From: Brevibacillus brevis
Lineage (GTDB): Bacteria > Bacillota > Bacilli > Brevibacillales > Brevibacillaceae
Assembly: GCF_001039275.2 (NCBI RefSeq)
Contig: NZ_CP030117.1
Location: 1,137,501 to 1,201,500 of the forward strand
Direction: 5' to 3'
Length of the DNA stretch: 64,000 nucleotides
Part shown: positions 17,767 to 26,446 of the stretch, piece after piece
Layout: each line of letters starts with the position of its first letter
Numbering within the stretch: the first letter of the stretch is position 1
Translations under genes and position numbers: made by a program
Notes under the pieces: model-generated
Databases searched by the model: none
What the model was told of the DNA's origin: nothing
The model's input: only the letters and a program-made list of their open reading frames with translations

Positions 17767-18321
17767 TTACCCACCTACCTCGACTTTTACTTGGTTGGAT
17801 GACGACGAATTGTACCAGGAATATTTCGGATCATGCTTATTGTCATAGACATCTTTTAGATGGAAGAGGGTCGGAATGGCATCGGCCCCTTTGTAAAAGA
17901 CGATTTCTTTGGTCTGAGTCGCCTTTACATGATACTTCTTGTTGATGAACGTAAAAAAAGTTGGATCTGCTACCCCGATTGCGTGGGTATATCCATGCTT
18001 TTCAGCGTAATCTATCATCAAGCAAATTCCTTTTTGCCCTAGTTGTCCACGGTATTTCGGCAAAACAGCGAGACTGTCTACCTCCATTACTTTCATGTCT
18101 TCTGTAACAACATCCTGAAAAAGTGATTTCATATAAGCACTTGATTTGGAAAAGGGCGTCATTTCAAATGTTCCACCTGCTTCACCATCTTCGGCAATTA
18201 AGAGGAACAGAGCCGAGCCTTCTTTCGCGTACTCCATCTCGAAGCCCATGCTTGTCCATACTGTTTCTTTGATCTCATGAAATTTTGCTAACTCTTGTAC
18301 GGTTTCTACTTGTTTGTACAT
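17767..18321 (-). CDS. GNAT-like N-acyltransferase domain protein
   Basis: A 184-residue protein with a GNAT-like core: acidic beta strand MEVDSLAVLPKYRGQLGQKG matches the acetyl-CoA-binding motif A region (R/Q-x-x-G), followed by LMIDYAEKHGYTHAIGVA. The N-terminus begins YKQVETVQELAKFHEIKETV, reminiscent of autoinducer-synthase-like GNATs, but no specific substrate can be named. It is the first gene behind the c-di-GMP riboswitch and almost touches the chemoreceptor gene. TGGAGTGG precedes the ATG. Confidence 0.6.
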   Translation of the reverse strand: MYKQVETVQELAKFHEIKETVWTSMGFEMEYAKEGSALFLLIAEDGEAGGTFEMTPFSKSSAYMKSLFQDVVTEDMKVMEVDSLAVLPKYRGQLGQKGICLMIDYAEKHGYTHAIGVADPTFFTFINKKYHVKATQTKEIVFYKGADAIPTLFHLKDVYDNKHDPKYSWYNSSSSNQVKVEVGG

Positions 18322-18439
18322 AACTTGTCCACTCCATCATTTTCTCTGATTGAACCATGTTGTGTATGTTTGACGTCTCAAAAGTTATGTTTTTCCATCC
18401 GTTACGAAAATGAAAGTGCTTTCATCCTCCTTTCAAAAA

Positions 18440-18482
18440 TGTAAACACCAAAAAAGGCCGTTCCATCGAAATGGAACAACCG
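18440..18482 (-). terminator. Riboswitch expression-platform terminator
   Basis: On the minus strand GTTCCAT pairs with ATGGAAC around TTCG, followed by GGCCTTTTTTGG. It lies about 35 nt downstream of the aptamer and 120 nt before the first gene. Confidence 0.75.
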
Positions 18483-18512
18483 AAGCTACCAACATCAAAA
18501 AATGGTCTCAAG

Positions 18513-18592
18513 ATGATGGCAACCCGGCTATCATGGTCAAAGACTGTAGACCCGTGGTTTTGCGTCGCCACCTTTCGATGACTTTGCCTTTT
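18513..18592 (-). promoter_or_regulatory. Cyclic di-GMP-I (GEMM-I) riboswitch aptamer
   Basis: Read on the minus strand, the P1 arms GGCAA and TTGCC enclose the class signature: CGAAAGGTGGCGACGCAAA, an ACCACGGGTCTA helix, then GATAGCCGGG. The GAAA tetraloop, the GACGCAAA three-way junction core and the GCCGGGTTGCC receptor side match the GEMM-I consensus. It controls the GNAT-like/MCP operon through the terminator that follows. Confidence 0.88.
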
Positions 18593-18729
18593 GCATTTAT
18601 TAGCAAAATTTGTAAAAACGTGTCGAATTTTGCTAGACATAATCATGCAAAATATAAGCCAAAAGATATATCTTTGTCAAGTTTTGGTAGGGAAAAGAAA
18701 CTAATTGTTCATAAAGTATGAACGTACGA

Positions 18730-18762
18730 AAAAACCAGTTGCTGTTTCAACTGGTTTTTCAT
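18730..18762. terminator. Bidirectional terminator
   Basis: AAAAAACCAGTTG pairs with CAACTGGTTTTT; A-run before and T-run after. It ends the peroxiredoxin gene on the minus strand. Confidence 0.85.
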
Positions 18763-18772
18763 TTTAGGGACT

Positions 18773-19435
18773 TTAGGTTATGGTTTGCAGAATGTCTAGA
18801 ACTTCAGTAGGCTCCATTCTCTTTTTGTAATCTGGATCTAAGCATGCTGACCGGATTACGCCCTGGTTGTTGAGGATATAAGTAGCAGGAATGGGGAGCG
18901 TCCAGGAATCGTCACTGTTAAAATGCTTGAGATCAATATCCAATGATCGGTAAGTATCCTGTAAATAATCAGGCAGTCTGAATCTGAGTTTATATTTTTC
19001 TGCCACCTGGTTATTGGTATCGCATAACAAAGGAAAGCTCAATTCGTTTTTCTCTTGCATAGTAAGAGAGTGTGCAGGAGATTGTGGACTAATGGTAAGC
19101 AATTGGGCACCCAGAGAGGTTATCGTATCGATCTGTTTTTGGTATGCTTGCAGCTCCAAATTGCAGTAGGGGCACCATGATCCACGGAAAAATGTGAGGA
19201 CGACGGGACCTTTTACGACTTCTTCCGACAGGGTAAAGGTCTTGCCAGTGTGGTCGTTCAACGTAAAATCAGGCGCAATCGAACCAATCGGCAAGCCCTT
19301 TGCCTGCCCAGAGGTCCGCAGCTCCTCGAGTGATCTTGTAAATGCATCCGTTACTTCACGAGTGAGGAAGTCTGCTATTTGAATGGTTGTATGATCTAGC
19401 TCTTCGCGCAGGCTCTGAAAATGTGGTTTATTCAT
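18773..19435 (-). CDS. Peroxiredoxin-like (AhpC/TSA) protein
   Basis: A 220-residue thioredoxin-fold protein. The redox motif is FFRGSWCPYCNLELQAYQ, a CxxC arrangement rather than the PxxxTxxC of typical two-Cys peroxiredoxins. Residues 1-45 form a helical N-terminal extension and the AhpC/TSA domain starts at IGSIAPDFTLNDHTGK. It is likely a thiol-dependent peroxide or disulfide reductase. The ATG at 19435 follows AGAGGGG. A Crp-family regulator is encoded 84 nt upstream on the same strand and might control it. Confidence 0.85.
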   Translation of the reverse strand: MNKPHFQSLREELDHTTIQIADFLTREVTDAFTRSLEELRTSGQAKGLPIGSIAPDFTLNDHTGKTFTLSEEVVKGPVVLTFFRGSWCPYCNLELQAYQKQIDTITSLGAQLLTISPQSPAHSLTMQEKNELSFPLLCDTNNQVAEKYKLRFRLPDYLQDTYRSLDIDLKHFNSDDSWTLPIPATYILNNQGVIRSACLDPDYKKRMEPTEVLDILQTIT

Positions 19436-19519
19436 ATGTCGTTCCCCTCTTTTTCGAAAGAATAGTAGAAGCCATAGCTTTACGATATCTTTCTTTTGGA
19501 GGGAAAGATGTAATCTGAA

Positions 19520-20200
19520 TTACATTTTCTTCAAAATTTTGTCCCGATGAATGGAAATGGATTTAAAGCCTGTTTGAATCAGTTCTTCTCTTGCTAAAGC
19601 ACGTAATGCTACCGTCACAGCTTCCCTGGATGCCCCGACAAAGTGGGCGAGTTCTTGATGGGAAAGAGGTAAATCAATTTTTTGAAACGCCGAACTGCTG
19701 GGATTGCCAAATTGATCGGCAAGCTTTACTAACGTGGAAAGAATGCGATCTTGTAAAGGGAGAAGGGCAAGATTTTCGGCTGCCTGGCTGATCGAAACCA
19801 TTCTATCGCTAATGAGCTTCATGATCTTCATCATCAGTTGAGGATGTTCGATTATGTAGCTCTCAAATTTTGCTTTGCTCATTTTACAAATGAGGCAGTC
19901 TTCGATGGTTTCTATATACATCTCCCTCGTACCTAATGAGAGCAAATCCATTTCTCCAAACACATTGCCTTCCCCGAGGATATCAAATGTGAACTGCCGC
20001 CCATCCCGATTTACTTTATATAAACGTACTTTCCCCTGTTTGATGAAGTAGAAGCCCTCTGAAAAAGTTTCTGGTGTTTGAATGCACGTATTTTGGGGGA
20101 AAGGGGTTAGAGAGGTTAATTGATCAATTAAGCGCAAACTTTCCTCGGATAATGAATTCAACAAATAAAATTGGGATAAATATGTGATTCGGTTCATCAT
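19520..20200 (-). CDS. Crp/Fnr-family transcriptional regulator
   Basis: A 226-residue regulator with an N-terminal cyclic-nucleotide-binding-type beta roll (SEGFYFIKQGKVRLYKVNRDG, GEGNVFGEMDLLSLGTREM) and a C-terminal winged helix (LSHQELAHFVGASREAVTVALRAL). No cluster-binding Cys set of Fnr type is present, so the signal is unknown. Its ATG overlaps the stop of the upstream HEAT-repeat gene by 4 nt, so they are coupled. Confidence 0.88.
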   Translation of the reverse strand: MMNRITYLSQFYLLNSLSEESLRLIDQLTSLTPFPQNTCIQTPETFSEGFYFIKQGKVRLYKVNRDGRQFTFDILGEGNVFGEMDLLSLGTREMYIETIEDCLICKMSKAKFESYIIEHPQLMMKIMKLISDRMVSISQAAENLALLPLQDRILSTLVKLADQFGNPSSSAFQKIDLPLSHQELAHFVGASREAVTVALRALAREELIQTGFKSISIHRDKILKKM

Positions 20201-21036
20201 TTCTGTTCGGTTTGGGTCTTCAGGATCGTTCTTTTCGCTTTAGTGACAATTCTTTTCGTTTCCTTTGTATCAGAGATTCTTAGCCACTCGTCACAAAGCT
20301 GCGTTACCCAGTCTGGTTGTGATTTACTCGCATCGTTCAACCAATTCCCTACAGAATCTTGAACATATTTAGATGCATCTGATTTCACTTGCGTGAGTAA
20401 AGGCAGGCAGCGAGCAGGCTCATTTTTCAATGCGTCAATATGCTTACACCAGACCCCTCGTGGGCGTGTGGCTTCTACCGCAAAGCGGCGAATATTTTCG
20501 TCGGTATCAAGTACCCATTCGTTCAGGAGTTGAATGGAATGATTCAAATCATGCACGAGAGAATCTCGAATCGCCATCCATGCGATCTCTCTTACTCCAA
20601 AATGATGATCAGCTGCTAGTTTTCTTATTTGCTTTAGCTTTTCTTCGAGCGATAAGGTGTTGTCCAGACCGATGATATAGGCGCTCCAGCAACGTACACT
20701 GTCTGACTTGTGGGTGGTCAACGATAGGAAAACAGGAGACGTAGCTGTGGATTCACCCGATTTGTGTAAGATCGTAAGCACTTCTTGTCCAATTAGACGG
20801 ATAGCTTTCATTCCGCTCGTTGAACCAGTCTCTTCTAAGTGACCAACAAGTTGAGGGACATACGCGCCTAACGTAACATGAGGCAGAACGCTTCGTAACA
20901 GATGAATATGATCAACAGCCTGCCACTCAGTCAAATTGACGCTTTCTAATTCTCCAGCATGAAGGAGTGCTAATACATTTTCAGGGATGAGCGAGGCTTT
21001 ACTTGCTCCTTTTCTCGTGCGCACCGAATCAGGCAT
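20197..21036 (-). CDS. HEAT-repeat DNA alkylation repair protein (AlkC/AlkD superfamily)
   Basis: A 279-residue all-helical protein with the HEAT-like repeats of DNA alkylation repair enzymes. The middle has VRCWSAYIIG, FGVREIAWMAIRDSLVHD and LLNEWVLDTDENIRRFAVEATRPRG. The latter matches the AlkC/AlkD active-site side, where an Asp/Glu and aromatic residues handle extruded alkylated bases. The true ATG is at 21036 behind AAAAGGAG; an upstream in-frame ATG would add 20 hydrophobic residues without a site. It is coupled to the Crp regulator. A second AlkD-like gene lies 420 nt away on the other strand. Confidence 0.75.
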   Translation of the reverse strand: MPDSVRTRKGASKASLIPENVLALLHAGELESVNLTEWQAVDHIHLLRSVLPHVTLGAYVPQLVGHLEETGSTSGMKAIRLIGQEVLTILHKSGESTATSPVFLSLTTHKSDSVRCWSAYIIGLDNTLSLEEKLKQIRKLAADHHFGVREIAWMAIRDSLVHDLNHSIQLLNEWVLDTDENIRRFAVEATRPRGVWCKHIDALKNEPARCLPLLTQVKSDASKYVQDSVGNWLNDASKSQPDWVTQLCDEWLRISDTKETKRIVTKAKRTILKTQTEQK

Positions 21037-21143
21037 TTTCAACGAACTCCTTTTCGCAATAATGGTAAAAGTATACATAAAAATCACCGGTAACAAAAAT
21101 TTTCCAACTATCCGATAACTAGAAGGAATAGGAGGGGATTTTG

Positions 21144-21329
21144 ATGAAGGAAGTAAAAGTGATTCAATTTTACTTTTCCGGAGGCGGTGAAATGATTAGC
21201 ATCGAGACGACGGAACCGGAAGAGATCATTCAAATGGTCGCGAATCAAAACGACGGATGGCTCCAGTATGATGATGTTGTCATTAACGTGAGAAATGTTT
21301 TGTATATCAGAGTACGCGATCAGGCGTAA
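21144..21329 (+). CDS. Small hypothetical protein (61 aa)
   Basis: Sixty-one residues starting MKEVKVIQFYFSGGGEMISI and continuing with an acidic middle (ETTEPEEIIQMV) and a beta-rich end (VVINVRNVLYIRV). The ATG is preceded by GGAGGGG, and a terminator follows the stop. No family recognised; the pattern suggests a small alpha/beta cytoplasmic protein. Confidence 0.6.
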   Translation: MKEVKVIQFYFSGGGEMISIETTEPEEIIQMVANQNDGWLQYDDVVINVRNVLYIRVRDQA

Positions 21330-21355
21330 GAATAGGAAAAGAGTGTCAAGCTCTA

Positions 21356-21402
21356 ACACGAAAAAGCTCTCCTTTGAATGTGGAGGGCTTTTTCGTGTTG
21401 GA
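21356..21402 (+). terminator. Terminator after the 61-aa gene
   Basis: CACGAAAAAGCTCTCC pairs with a GGAGGGCTTTTTCGTG arm; long stem with an internal T-run. Confidence 0.8.
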
Positions 21403-21453
21403 GGCACCGCTGCTGGTTATCCTATTTAATAGAAGAAAAAGGAGGGTGGCAAG

Positions 21454-22161
21454 ATGACGCTGGAAGAAGTCATGCAGCAGCTCGAAGCGATGGGGACAGA
21501 GCAGACGAAAAAAACGTTATTGCGGCATGGTGCAAAGGAGCCTTTGTTTGGCGTGCGAGTCGGTGATATGAAGAAGCTGGTCAAGGAGGTAAAGCGTGAT
21601 CAGCAGCTCGTCCAGGCGCTGTACGATACGGGAAACTACGACGCCATGTACTTGGCCGGATTGACGGTTGACCCGAAGAGCATGACAAAAGAGCGGCTAC
21701 AGGCTTGGGTCAAGGAAGCGTCATGGTACGCGCCCGCCGAATATACGGTTGCGAGTGTAGCTGCTGAGAGTCATTTTGCTATGGAGTTGGCACGGGAATG
21801 GATCGAGTCAAAGGAAGAGATGGTAGCTACATGTGGGTGGAATACGTATTCGAACTATTTATCGATTACTCCAGATAAACAGCTAGATAAAGAAGAAATC
21901 AAACGGCTCCTCGTGAGAGTGAAGGCGACGATTCATCAGGAACAAAATCGCGTCCGGTACACCATGAATCAATTCGTTATTTCAGTAGGTGCGTATGTAC
22001 CGGAACTTCATCAGGAGGCGTTGGAAGTGGCCGCAGCGATTGGCAAAGTACATGTAGACGTCGGACAGACAGCGTGCAAGGTTCCGTTGGCTACTGAGTA
22101 TATCAAAAAGATAGAGGAACGAGGGAGTGTCGGAAAAAAGAAAAAGACATGCATCTGCTAG
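21454..22161 (+). CDS. AlkD-like DNA alkylation repair protein
   Basis: A 235-residue HEAT-repeat protein close to Bacillus AlkD, a glycosylase that excises positively charged 3- and 7-alkylpurines without base flipping into a pocket. Typical segments are GAKEPLFGVRVGDMKKLVKE, YDAMYLAGLTVDP and WYAPAEYTVASVAAESHFA, with the conserved Trp/Asp surface near CGWNTYSNYL. The C-terminus is Lys-rich (GKKKKTCIC). The ATG is behind AGGAGGGTGG. Confidence 0.85.
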   Translation: MTLEEVMQQLEAMGTEQTKKTLLRHGAKEPLFGVRVGDMKKLVKEVKRDQQLVQALYDTGNYDAMYLAGLTVDPKSMTKERLQAWVKEASWYAPAEYTVASVAAESHFAMELAREWIESKEEMVATCGWNTYSNYLSITPDKQLDKEEIKRLLVRVKATIHQEQNRVRYTMNQFVISVGAYVPELHQEALEVAAAIGKVHVDVGQTACKVPLATEYIKKIEERGSVGKKKKTCIC

Positions 22162-22321
22162 TCGGGCATTTTTCTCATTCATTTGGCGTATATTTCTAGG
22201 GTGCTTTTGTTTACTAAAGTATCGACTATTCCTTGCTAATGTGCTATCATGATACCTTGTTAACGTATTACCACTTTATCAGAGTAAAATGTAGAGTAGG
22301 GAAACGAGGGGGATCATCACG

Positions 22322-23098
22322 ATGAAGAAAATAGCATGGATGTCATTGCTGTTGAGTGCAATAGTTTCATTGGTAGTGGGCTGTTCCAGCGCAAAAACTG
22401 GCGCTGACGCGAACAAGCTGATTATCGGTATTGACGATAAGTTCGCACCAATGGGATTCCGGGATGAAAAAAATGAGCTAGTCGGTTTTGATATTGATTA
22501 CGCGCGTGCAGCCAGCGAAAAGATGGGAAAACAAGTCGAGTTTCAACCAATCGATTGGAGTGCAAAAGAGTCTGAGCTAAACAGCGGTCGTATCGACTTG
22601 ATCTGGAATGGATATACGATTACAGATGAGAGAAAAGAAAAGGTTCTCTTTACCAAGCCTTATCTGAAAAACGCGCAAGTAGTTGTTACGATGGCAAATA
22701 GCAACTTGACCAAGCTGTCAGACTTGGCCGGTAAAGGAATTGGATTGCAAAAGCTGTCTTCCGCAGCTGACGCTGTCAATGCAAGTGACATGAAAAATCA
22801 GGTCAAATCAATTACCGAGTACCCAGATAATGTACTGGCATTGAGCGATATGAAGATTGGCCGCGTGGAAGCAGTTGTCATCGACCAGATTGTAGCCGAT
22901 TACTACATGGCAAAAGAACCTGGAACCTTTAAGCTGTTGGAAGAATCGCTTGCACCCGAGGAGTATGGAGTTGGCGTCAAAAAAGGGAATGAAGCGTTAT
23001 TGAACGAACTGCAAAAAGCGTTGGATACCATGAATCAGGATGGAACAGCAGCTAAAATATCGGAAAAATGGTTTGGCGAAAATCGCGTGTTGAAATAA
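22322..23098 (+). CDS. Amino-acid ABC transporter substrate-binding lipoprotein
   Basis: A 258-residue family 3 extracellular solute-binding protein. The lipobox LVVGC places the lipid-modified Cys near residue 21. The mature domain begins IIGIDDKFAPMGFRDEKNEL and has VGFDIDYARAASEKMG, the amino-acid-binding signature. It collects a polar amino acid at the outer membrane surface and hands it to the permease encoded 72 nt downstream. The leader shows no riboswitch or T-box. Confidence 0.92.
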   Translation: MKKIAWMSLLLSAIVSLVVGCSSAKTGADANKLIIGIDDKFAPMGFRDEKNELVGFDIDYARAASEKMGKQVEFQPIDWSAKESELNSGRIDLIWNGYTITDERKEKVLFTKPYLKNAQVVVTMANSNLTKLSDLAGKGIGLQKLSSAADAVNASDMKNQVKSITEYPDNVLALSDMKIGRVEAVVIDQIVADYYMAKEPGTFKLLEESLAPEEYGVGVKKGNEALLNELQKALDTMNQDGTAAKISEKWFGENRVLK

Positions 23099-23110
23099 AC
23101 GGAAGATACG

Positions 23111-23138
23111 ATGGCTTCGCCGAATGATTGGCGAAGCC
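23111..23138 (+). other. Intercistronic hairpin
   Basis: TGGCTTCGCC pairs perfectly with GGCGAAGCCA between the binding-protein and permease genes, without a proper T-run. Such hairpins often protect the upstream message and keep binding protein in excess over permease. Confidence 0.6.
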
Positions 23139-23170
23139 ACGCTTTATTATAAGGATTAGGAGCATACCAG

Positions 23171-23830
23171 ATGAGCTTAGACTATATTATCTCCATTACC
23201 GTGCCCATGCTAGAAGGGGCGCAGATGACGGTGTTGCTGTTCTTCATCGCTATCCTGGCATCAATTCCATTGGGATTTCTCATTACCTTAATGGCGAATA
23301 GCAGCAACAGAGGTCTGTCTTGGTTCGCGCACACCTATGTGTATGTCATGCGTGGAACGCCTCTATTATTACAGCTATTGTTTTTTGTCTTTGGCCTCCC
23401 CCTCTTGCCAGTGATCGGAGAATACTTGGTTATGGATCGATTCGTAGCTGCATGCCTCGGCTTTGTACTGAACTACGCAGCGTATTTCGCGGAGATTTTC
23501 CGTGGAGGACTGCTGTCGATCGACAAAGGACAGTACGAGGCGGCGCAGGTCCTCGGCTTTAGCAAATGGCAGACGACCAACAAGATTATTTTGCCGCAAA
23601 TGTTTCGCGTGGCTTTACCTGCCGTCGCAAATGAATCCATTACGCTCGTAAAAGACACCGCGTTGCTCTATGCAGTTGCCGTCCCAGAATTGCTTCACTT
23701 TGCACAAACGGCTGTGAATCGCGATTTTACCATCGTTCCGTTTTTTATTGCGGGAATCATTTATTTGTTGATGACGCTATTGTTAACGTTGTTCTTTAAG
23801 TGGCTGGAGAAAAGGTTCAAATTCGAATAA
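23171..23830 (+). CDS. Amino-acid ABC transporter permease
   Basis: A 219-residue HisMQ-family permease with about five membrane spans. The EAA loop is recognisable in [41 protein letters not shown] is the other family signature. It pairs as a homodimer, or with itself and two ATPases, in polar amino-acid uptake. The next gene begins 14 nt after the stop. Confidence 0.92.
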   Translation: MSLDYIISITVPMLEGAQMTVLLFFIAILASIPLGFLITLMANSSNRGLSWFAHTYVYVMRGTPLLLQLLFFVFGLPLLPVIGEYLVMDRFVAACLGFVLNYAAYFAEIFRGGLLSIDKGQYEAAQVLGFSKWQTTNKIILPQMFRVALPAVANESITLVKDTALLYAVAVPELLHFAQTAVNRDFTIVPFFIAGIIYLLMTLLLTLFFKWLEKRFKFE

Positions 23831-23844
23831 AGGGCTGGCGCAAT

Positions 23845-24591
23845 ATGGATATCATTCAAGTATCGAATCTAAAGAAATCGTTTGGCAATCAGGAAGTTTT
23901 GCGAGATGTCTCGTTTTCGGTGAAAAAGAACGAAGTCGTAGCGGTCATTGGACCATCTGGCTCCGGTAAAAGCACAATGCTGCGCAGCTTGGTCAATCTG
24001 GAGCAGGTGAATGGCGGCAGCATTCGTGTGCAGGATGATTATTTGGTGAAGGACGGCGTTTACACCAGTAACCAGGAAATCAAGCAGATCACATCGAGAA
24101 TGGGCATGGTCTTTCAGCATTTTAATCTGTTTCCTCATCTCACAGTAAAAGAAAATCTGGAGATCGCACCACGCGTAGTCAAAGGTGAGGCGCCCCAGGA
24201 CATCCGCAGAAAGAGTGCAGATCTCTTGGAAAAGGTCGGCCTGTCTGATAAGGCAGACGCGTATCCGGCGAAGCTCTCAGGCGGACAGAAGCAGCGTGTG
24301 GCGATCGCCAGAGCACTGATGATGAATCCGCAAATCTTGTTGTTTGACGAGCCTACGTCTGCGCTCGATCCCGAACTGACGGGTGAGGTCCTGCAAGTCA
24401 TCAAGCAGCTTGCCCAGGAGCATATTACGATGATGGTTGTGACGCATGAGATGGGATTCGCGCGCGAGGTAGCGAACCAAATTATGTTTATGGACAACGG
24501 GGAATTCGTAGAGTCGGGGACGCCTGAGCAATTGTTTACAAACGCTAAATTTGAGCGGACCAAATCTTTTTTGCATCGTGCATTAAAATAG
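23845..24591 (+). CDS. Amino-acid ABC transporter ATP-binding protein
   Basis: A 248-residue ATPase of the GlnQ/HisP class. Walker [11 protein letters not shown]-loop [14 protein letters not shown], signature [15 protein letters not shown], Walker [15 protein letters not shown] and the switch His in VVTHEMGFA are all present. The ATG at 23845 begins [15 protein letters not shown]. It energises uptake by the two preceding gene products. A terminator ends the operon. Confidence 0.93.
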   Translation: MDIIQVSNLKKSFGNQEVLRDVSFSVKKNEVVAVIGPSGSGKSTMLRSLVNLEQVNGGSIRVQDDYLVKDGVYTSNQEIKQITSRMGMVFQHFNLFPHLTVKENLEIAPRVVKGEAPQDIRRKSADLLEKVGLSDKADAYPAKLSGGQKQRVAIARALMMNPQILLFDEPTSALDPELTGEVLQVIKQLAQEHITMMVVTHEMGFAREVANQIMFMDNGEFVESGTPEQLFTNAKFERTKSFLHRALK

Positions 24592-24607
24592 AAAAGATCA
24601 ACAACAA

Positions 24608-24649
24608 ATGCCCTCAGAGTCGAGAAGACAGACTGAGGGCATTTTTGTA
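24608..24649 (+). terminator. Terminator of the ABC transporter operon
   Basis: ATGCCCTCAG pairs with CTGAGGGCAT and is followed by TTTTTG. Confidence 0.9.
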
Positions 24650-24657
24650 TAGACAGG

Positions 24658-24921
24658 CTACATCACCTGATAGTTCAAGTAGCGTTGGCTGATGAACGAA
24701 TGAAAATGATCGCTGAACGAGTCAGCATTTAAAAACGCATTGTAAGCGTAAGGAGTGACCCGACAGTAAACGACCTCGCGTCCATCGTGAAAACGGATAT
24801 AGAGGTGGCTTGCAGACAGATCGTAGCGAGCAGCTTTGATCAATTTCGAATCCAGTTCCTTGTAGGTAATTTCTTGGGGTTGATTCTGTCGTGGCAGAAA
24901 TTGGCGGAAAAAAGATCTCAA
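24658..24921 (-). CDS. KTSC-domain protein
   Basis: An 87-residue protein. From YKELDSKLIKAARYD onward it matches the KTSC domain: aromatic/Asp near ARYDLSASHLYIRFHDGREVVY, then VTPYAYNAFLNADSFSDHFH, and an end I-x-x-RY. The domain is found alone or next to lysyl-tRNA synthetase-like and phage genes; its role is unknown, perhaps nucleic-acid binding. The start appears to be TTG at 24921, about 12 nt after AAAGGAG. Confidence 0.7.
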   Translation of the reverse strand: MRSFFRQFLPRQNQPQEITYKELDSKLIKAARYDLSASHLYIRFHDGREVVYCRVTPYAYNAFLNADSFSDHFHSFISQRYLNYQVM

Positions 24922-24954
24922 TGTACGTGCAAACTCCTTTATCTAAAAATCGGT

Positions 24955-25080
24955 TTATCTATTTCTACGAGTCTTCATTTTACGCAAAAATTTGGATTCG
25001 GAATACAAAAATAGCACACCGATTGCAAAATAGGCTAAGAGAACCGTATTCAGAACGATCATCGGAAAGTCGGCAAGCAT
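24955..25080 (-). CDS. Small (41 aa) membrane protein
   Basis: ATG at 25080 lies 7 nt behind a perfect AGGAGG. The frame encodes 41 residues: MLADFPMIVLNTVLLAYFAI, then GVLFLYSESKFLRKMKTRRNR. One transmembrane helix is followed by a strongly basic cytoplasmic tail. It lies 33 nt upstream of the KTSC gene on the same strand and may share its message. No family recognised. Confidence 0.6.
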   Translation of the reverse strand: MLADFPMIVLNTVLLAYFAIGVLFLYSESKFLRKMKTRRNR

Positions 25081-25342
25081 GTAAGTGCCTCCTGTTAGAG
25101 AGAATGAAGTCACGAATGAAAAGCAACCTGCTCCAAAAAAGTGAAAATCTTCTTTTTTCTTCGTTCTATGGACCTATCATATGGTTGTGTGTAGAAAGAA
25201 ATGATCATCCGAAAGTATGTAGACTCATGAAAAATGTTGTCGAATATAGTCTATATTACCTATTTTATTATTGTCAATAATTGCATAGAACCAAAAATCT
25301 TTCCGCAAATTTCATTTGATCACCATCGCCATGAACGATTTG
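25081..25342. other. Intergenic region without a recognisable gene
   Basis: This AT-rich stretch carries the presumed promoter of the 41-aa/KTSC pair on the minus strand. I see no further coding frame with a ribosome binding site and no structured RNA. Confidence 0.4.
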
Positions 25343-25382
25343 AAAAAGGCTGTCCGCGAAAATGAAGCGGCAGCCTTTTTTT
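25343..25382 (-). terminator. Terminator of the LysR gene
   Basis: AAGGCTG-x-CCGC pairs with GCGG-CAGCCTT; the outer A/T-runs make it able to work in both directions. Confidence 0.8.
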
Positions 25383-25383
25383 G

Positions 25384-26310
25384 CTAAAGAGTGGGTGGGT
25401 ATTTCTTGCTTTTTAAATCGTATTGGAGCCGATTGATAAAGTTCATCGAAATCCGGGAATAATGCCGTTCCTCCGAACGCACCCAGCCGTAATAGATGGG
25501 TTGTTGATACGGAATATCCAAATCAAGCGTGATTGAATCGGAGTCTTGCAAATGAGGTTCATGAACAAAAGAGTAGTCCAGTCCGATGGTTACCGCGAGA
25601 TTTTGCCGGATTGCATTGCGGAGTGCTTCTGTGTTGTTCGACGTAAACAAAATGTCGACGGGACCATAAGTAGCGGCAAAATCCTCTACGAACCATTTGA
25701 CGTAGTCGTCGTTGTACAGGACGAAGGATTGCTTGCGAAGCTCTTCAGGTGTGACGGAATCCTGATAGGCAAGCGGCGAGTTTTTGCCCACACCAACGAC
25801 CATTTTTCCCTCTAGTAGCTGTTCGAACACCAAGCCGAGGCCCTCGCTCTTTTTGAGCAGGTTCTCGTGAATAATGACCAGACCAATGTCCAGCTTGTCC
25901 TGAAGAATGTCCTCTAAGATCTCCTGTGTGCCTTTTTCTGCAATTTCGGTACGGATGTAAGGATAATCTTTTTTAAAGCTCGCGACGGCATCGACCAAAA
26001 GATTCATGGGACCGGGAATCGTGGCGAGCCTCAACTCTCCGCTCAACGAGTTCGTGTAGTTTTGTGCTTCCTCCAAGATCTCCTGGATCTTTCCCAAGGC
26101 TTCAAATGCTTTTTTGATGATAATGCGCCCTTCTGGGGTCGGTACTGCTCCAAGACGCGAACGTGTAAAAAGAGTAACGCCCAGCTCTGCTTCCAGACTG
26201 GAGAGCGATTGGCTGATGGCGGAGAGGGTCACATGCTTGTTCTGGGCGGCTTTGGTCAAGGAGCCTGCCTTCGCTATTTCTACGATATATTCCAGTTGTT
26301 CCAGATGCAT
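25384..26310 (-). CDS. LysR-family transcriptional regulator
   Basis: A 308-residue LysR regulator. The N-terminal winged helix is LEYIVEIAKAGSLTKAAQNKH with recognition part LSAISQSLSSLEAELGVTLF. The C-terminal periplasmic-binding-like domain has ELRLATIPGPMNLLVDAVASF. The ATG at 26310 follows AAAGGATG with 11 nt. It is divergent from two short-chain dehydrogenase genes, which are its likely targets; a T-N11-A motif was not confidently located. Confidence 0.88.
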   Translation of the reverse strand: MHLEQLEYIVEIAKAGSLTKAAQNKHVTLSAISQSLSSLEAELGVTLFTRSRLGAVPTPEGRIIIKKAFEALGKIQEILEEAQNYTNSLSGELRLATIPGPMNLLVDAVASFKKDYPYIRTEIAEKGTQEILEDILQDKLDIGLVIIHENLLKKSEGLGLVFEQLLEGKMVVGVGKNSPLAYQDSVTPEELRKQSFVLYNDDYVKWFVEDFAATYGPVDILFTSNNTEALRNAIRQNLAVTIGLDYSFVHEPHLQDSDSITLDLDIPYQQPIYYGWVRSEERHYSRISMNFINRLQYDLKSKKYPPTL

Positions 26311-26446
26311 TTGGTAACAGCACATCCTTTAGTCGTACTTAAGGAAGGGTAAGTATGTTTACATATTTTTTAATATAAAAGAGTCCTATAATGAAAGCAA
26401 GGCAAGAGATCAGGTACAAAAGACATCATAAATGGAGGCGTTTACA

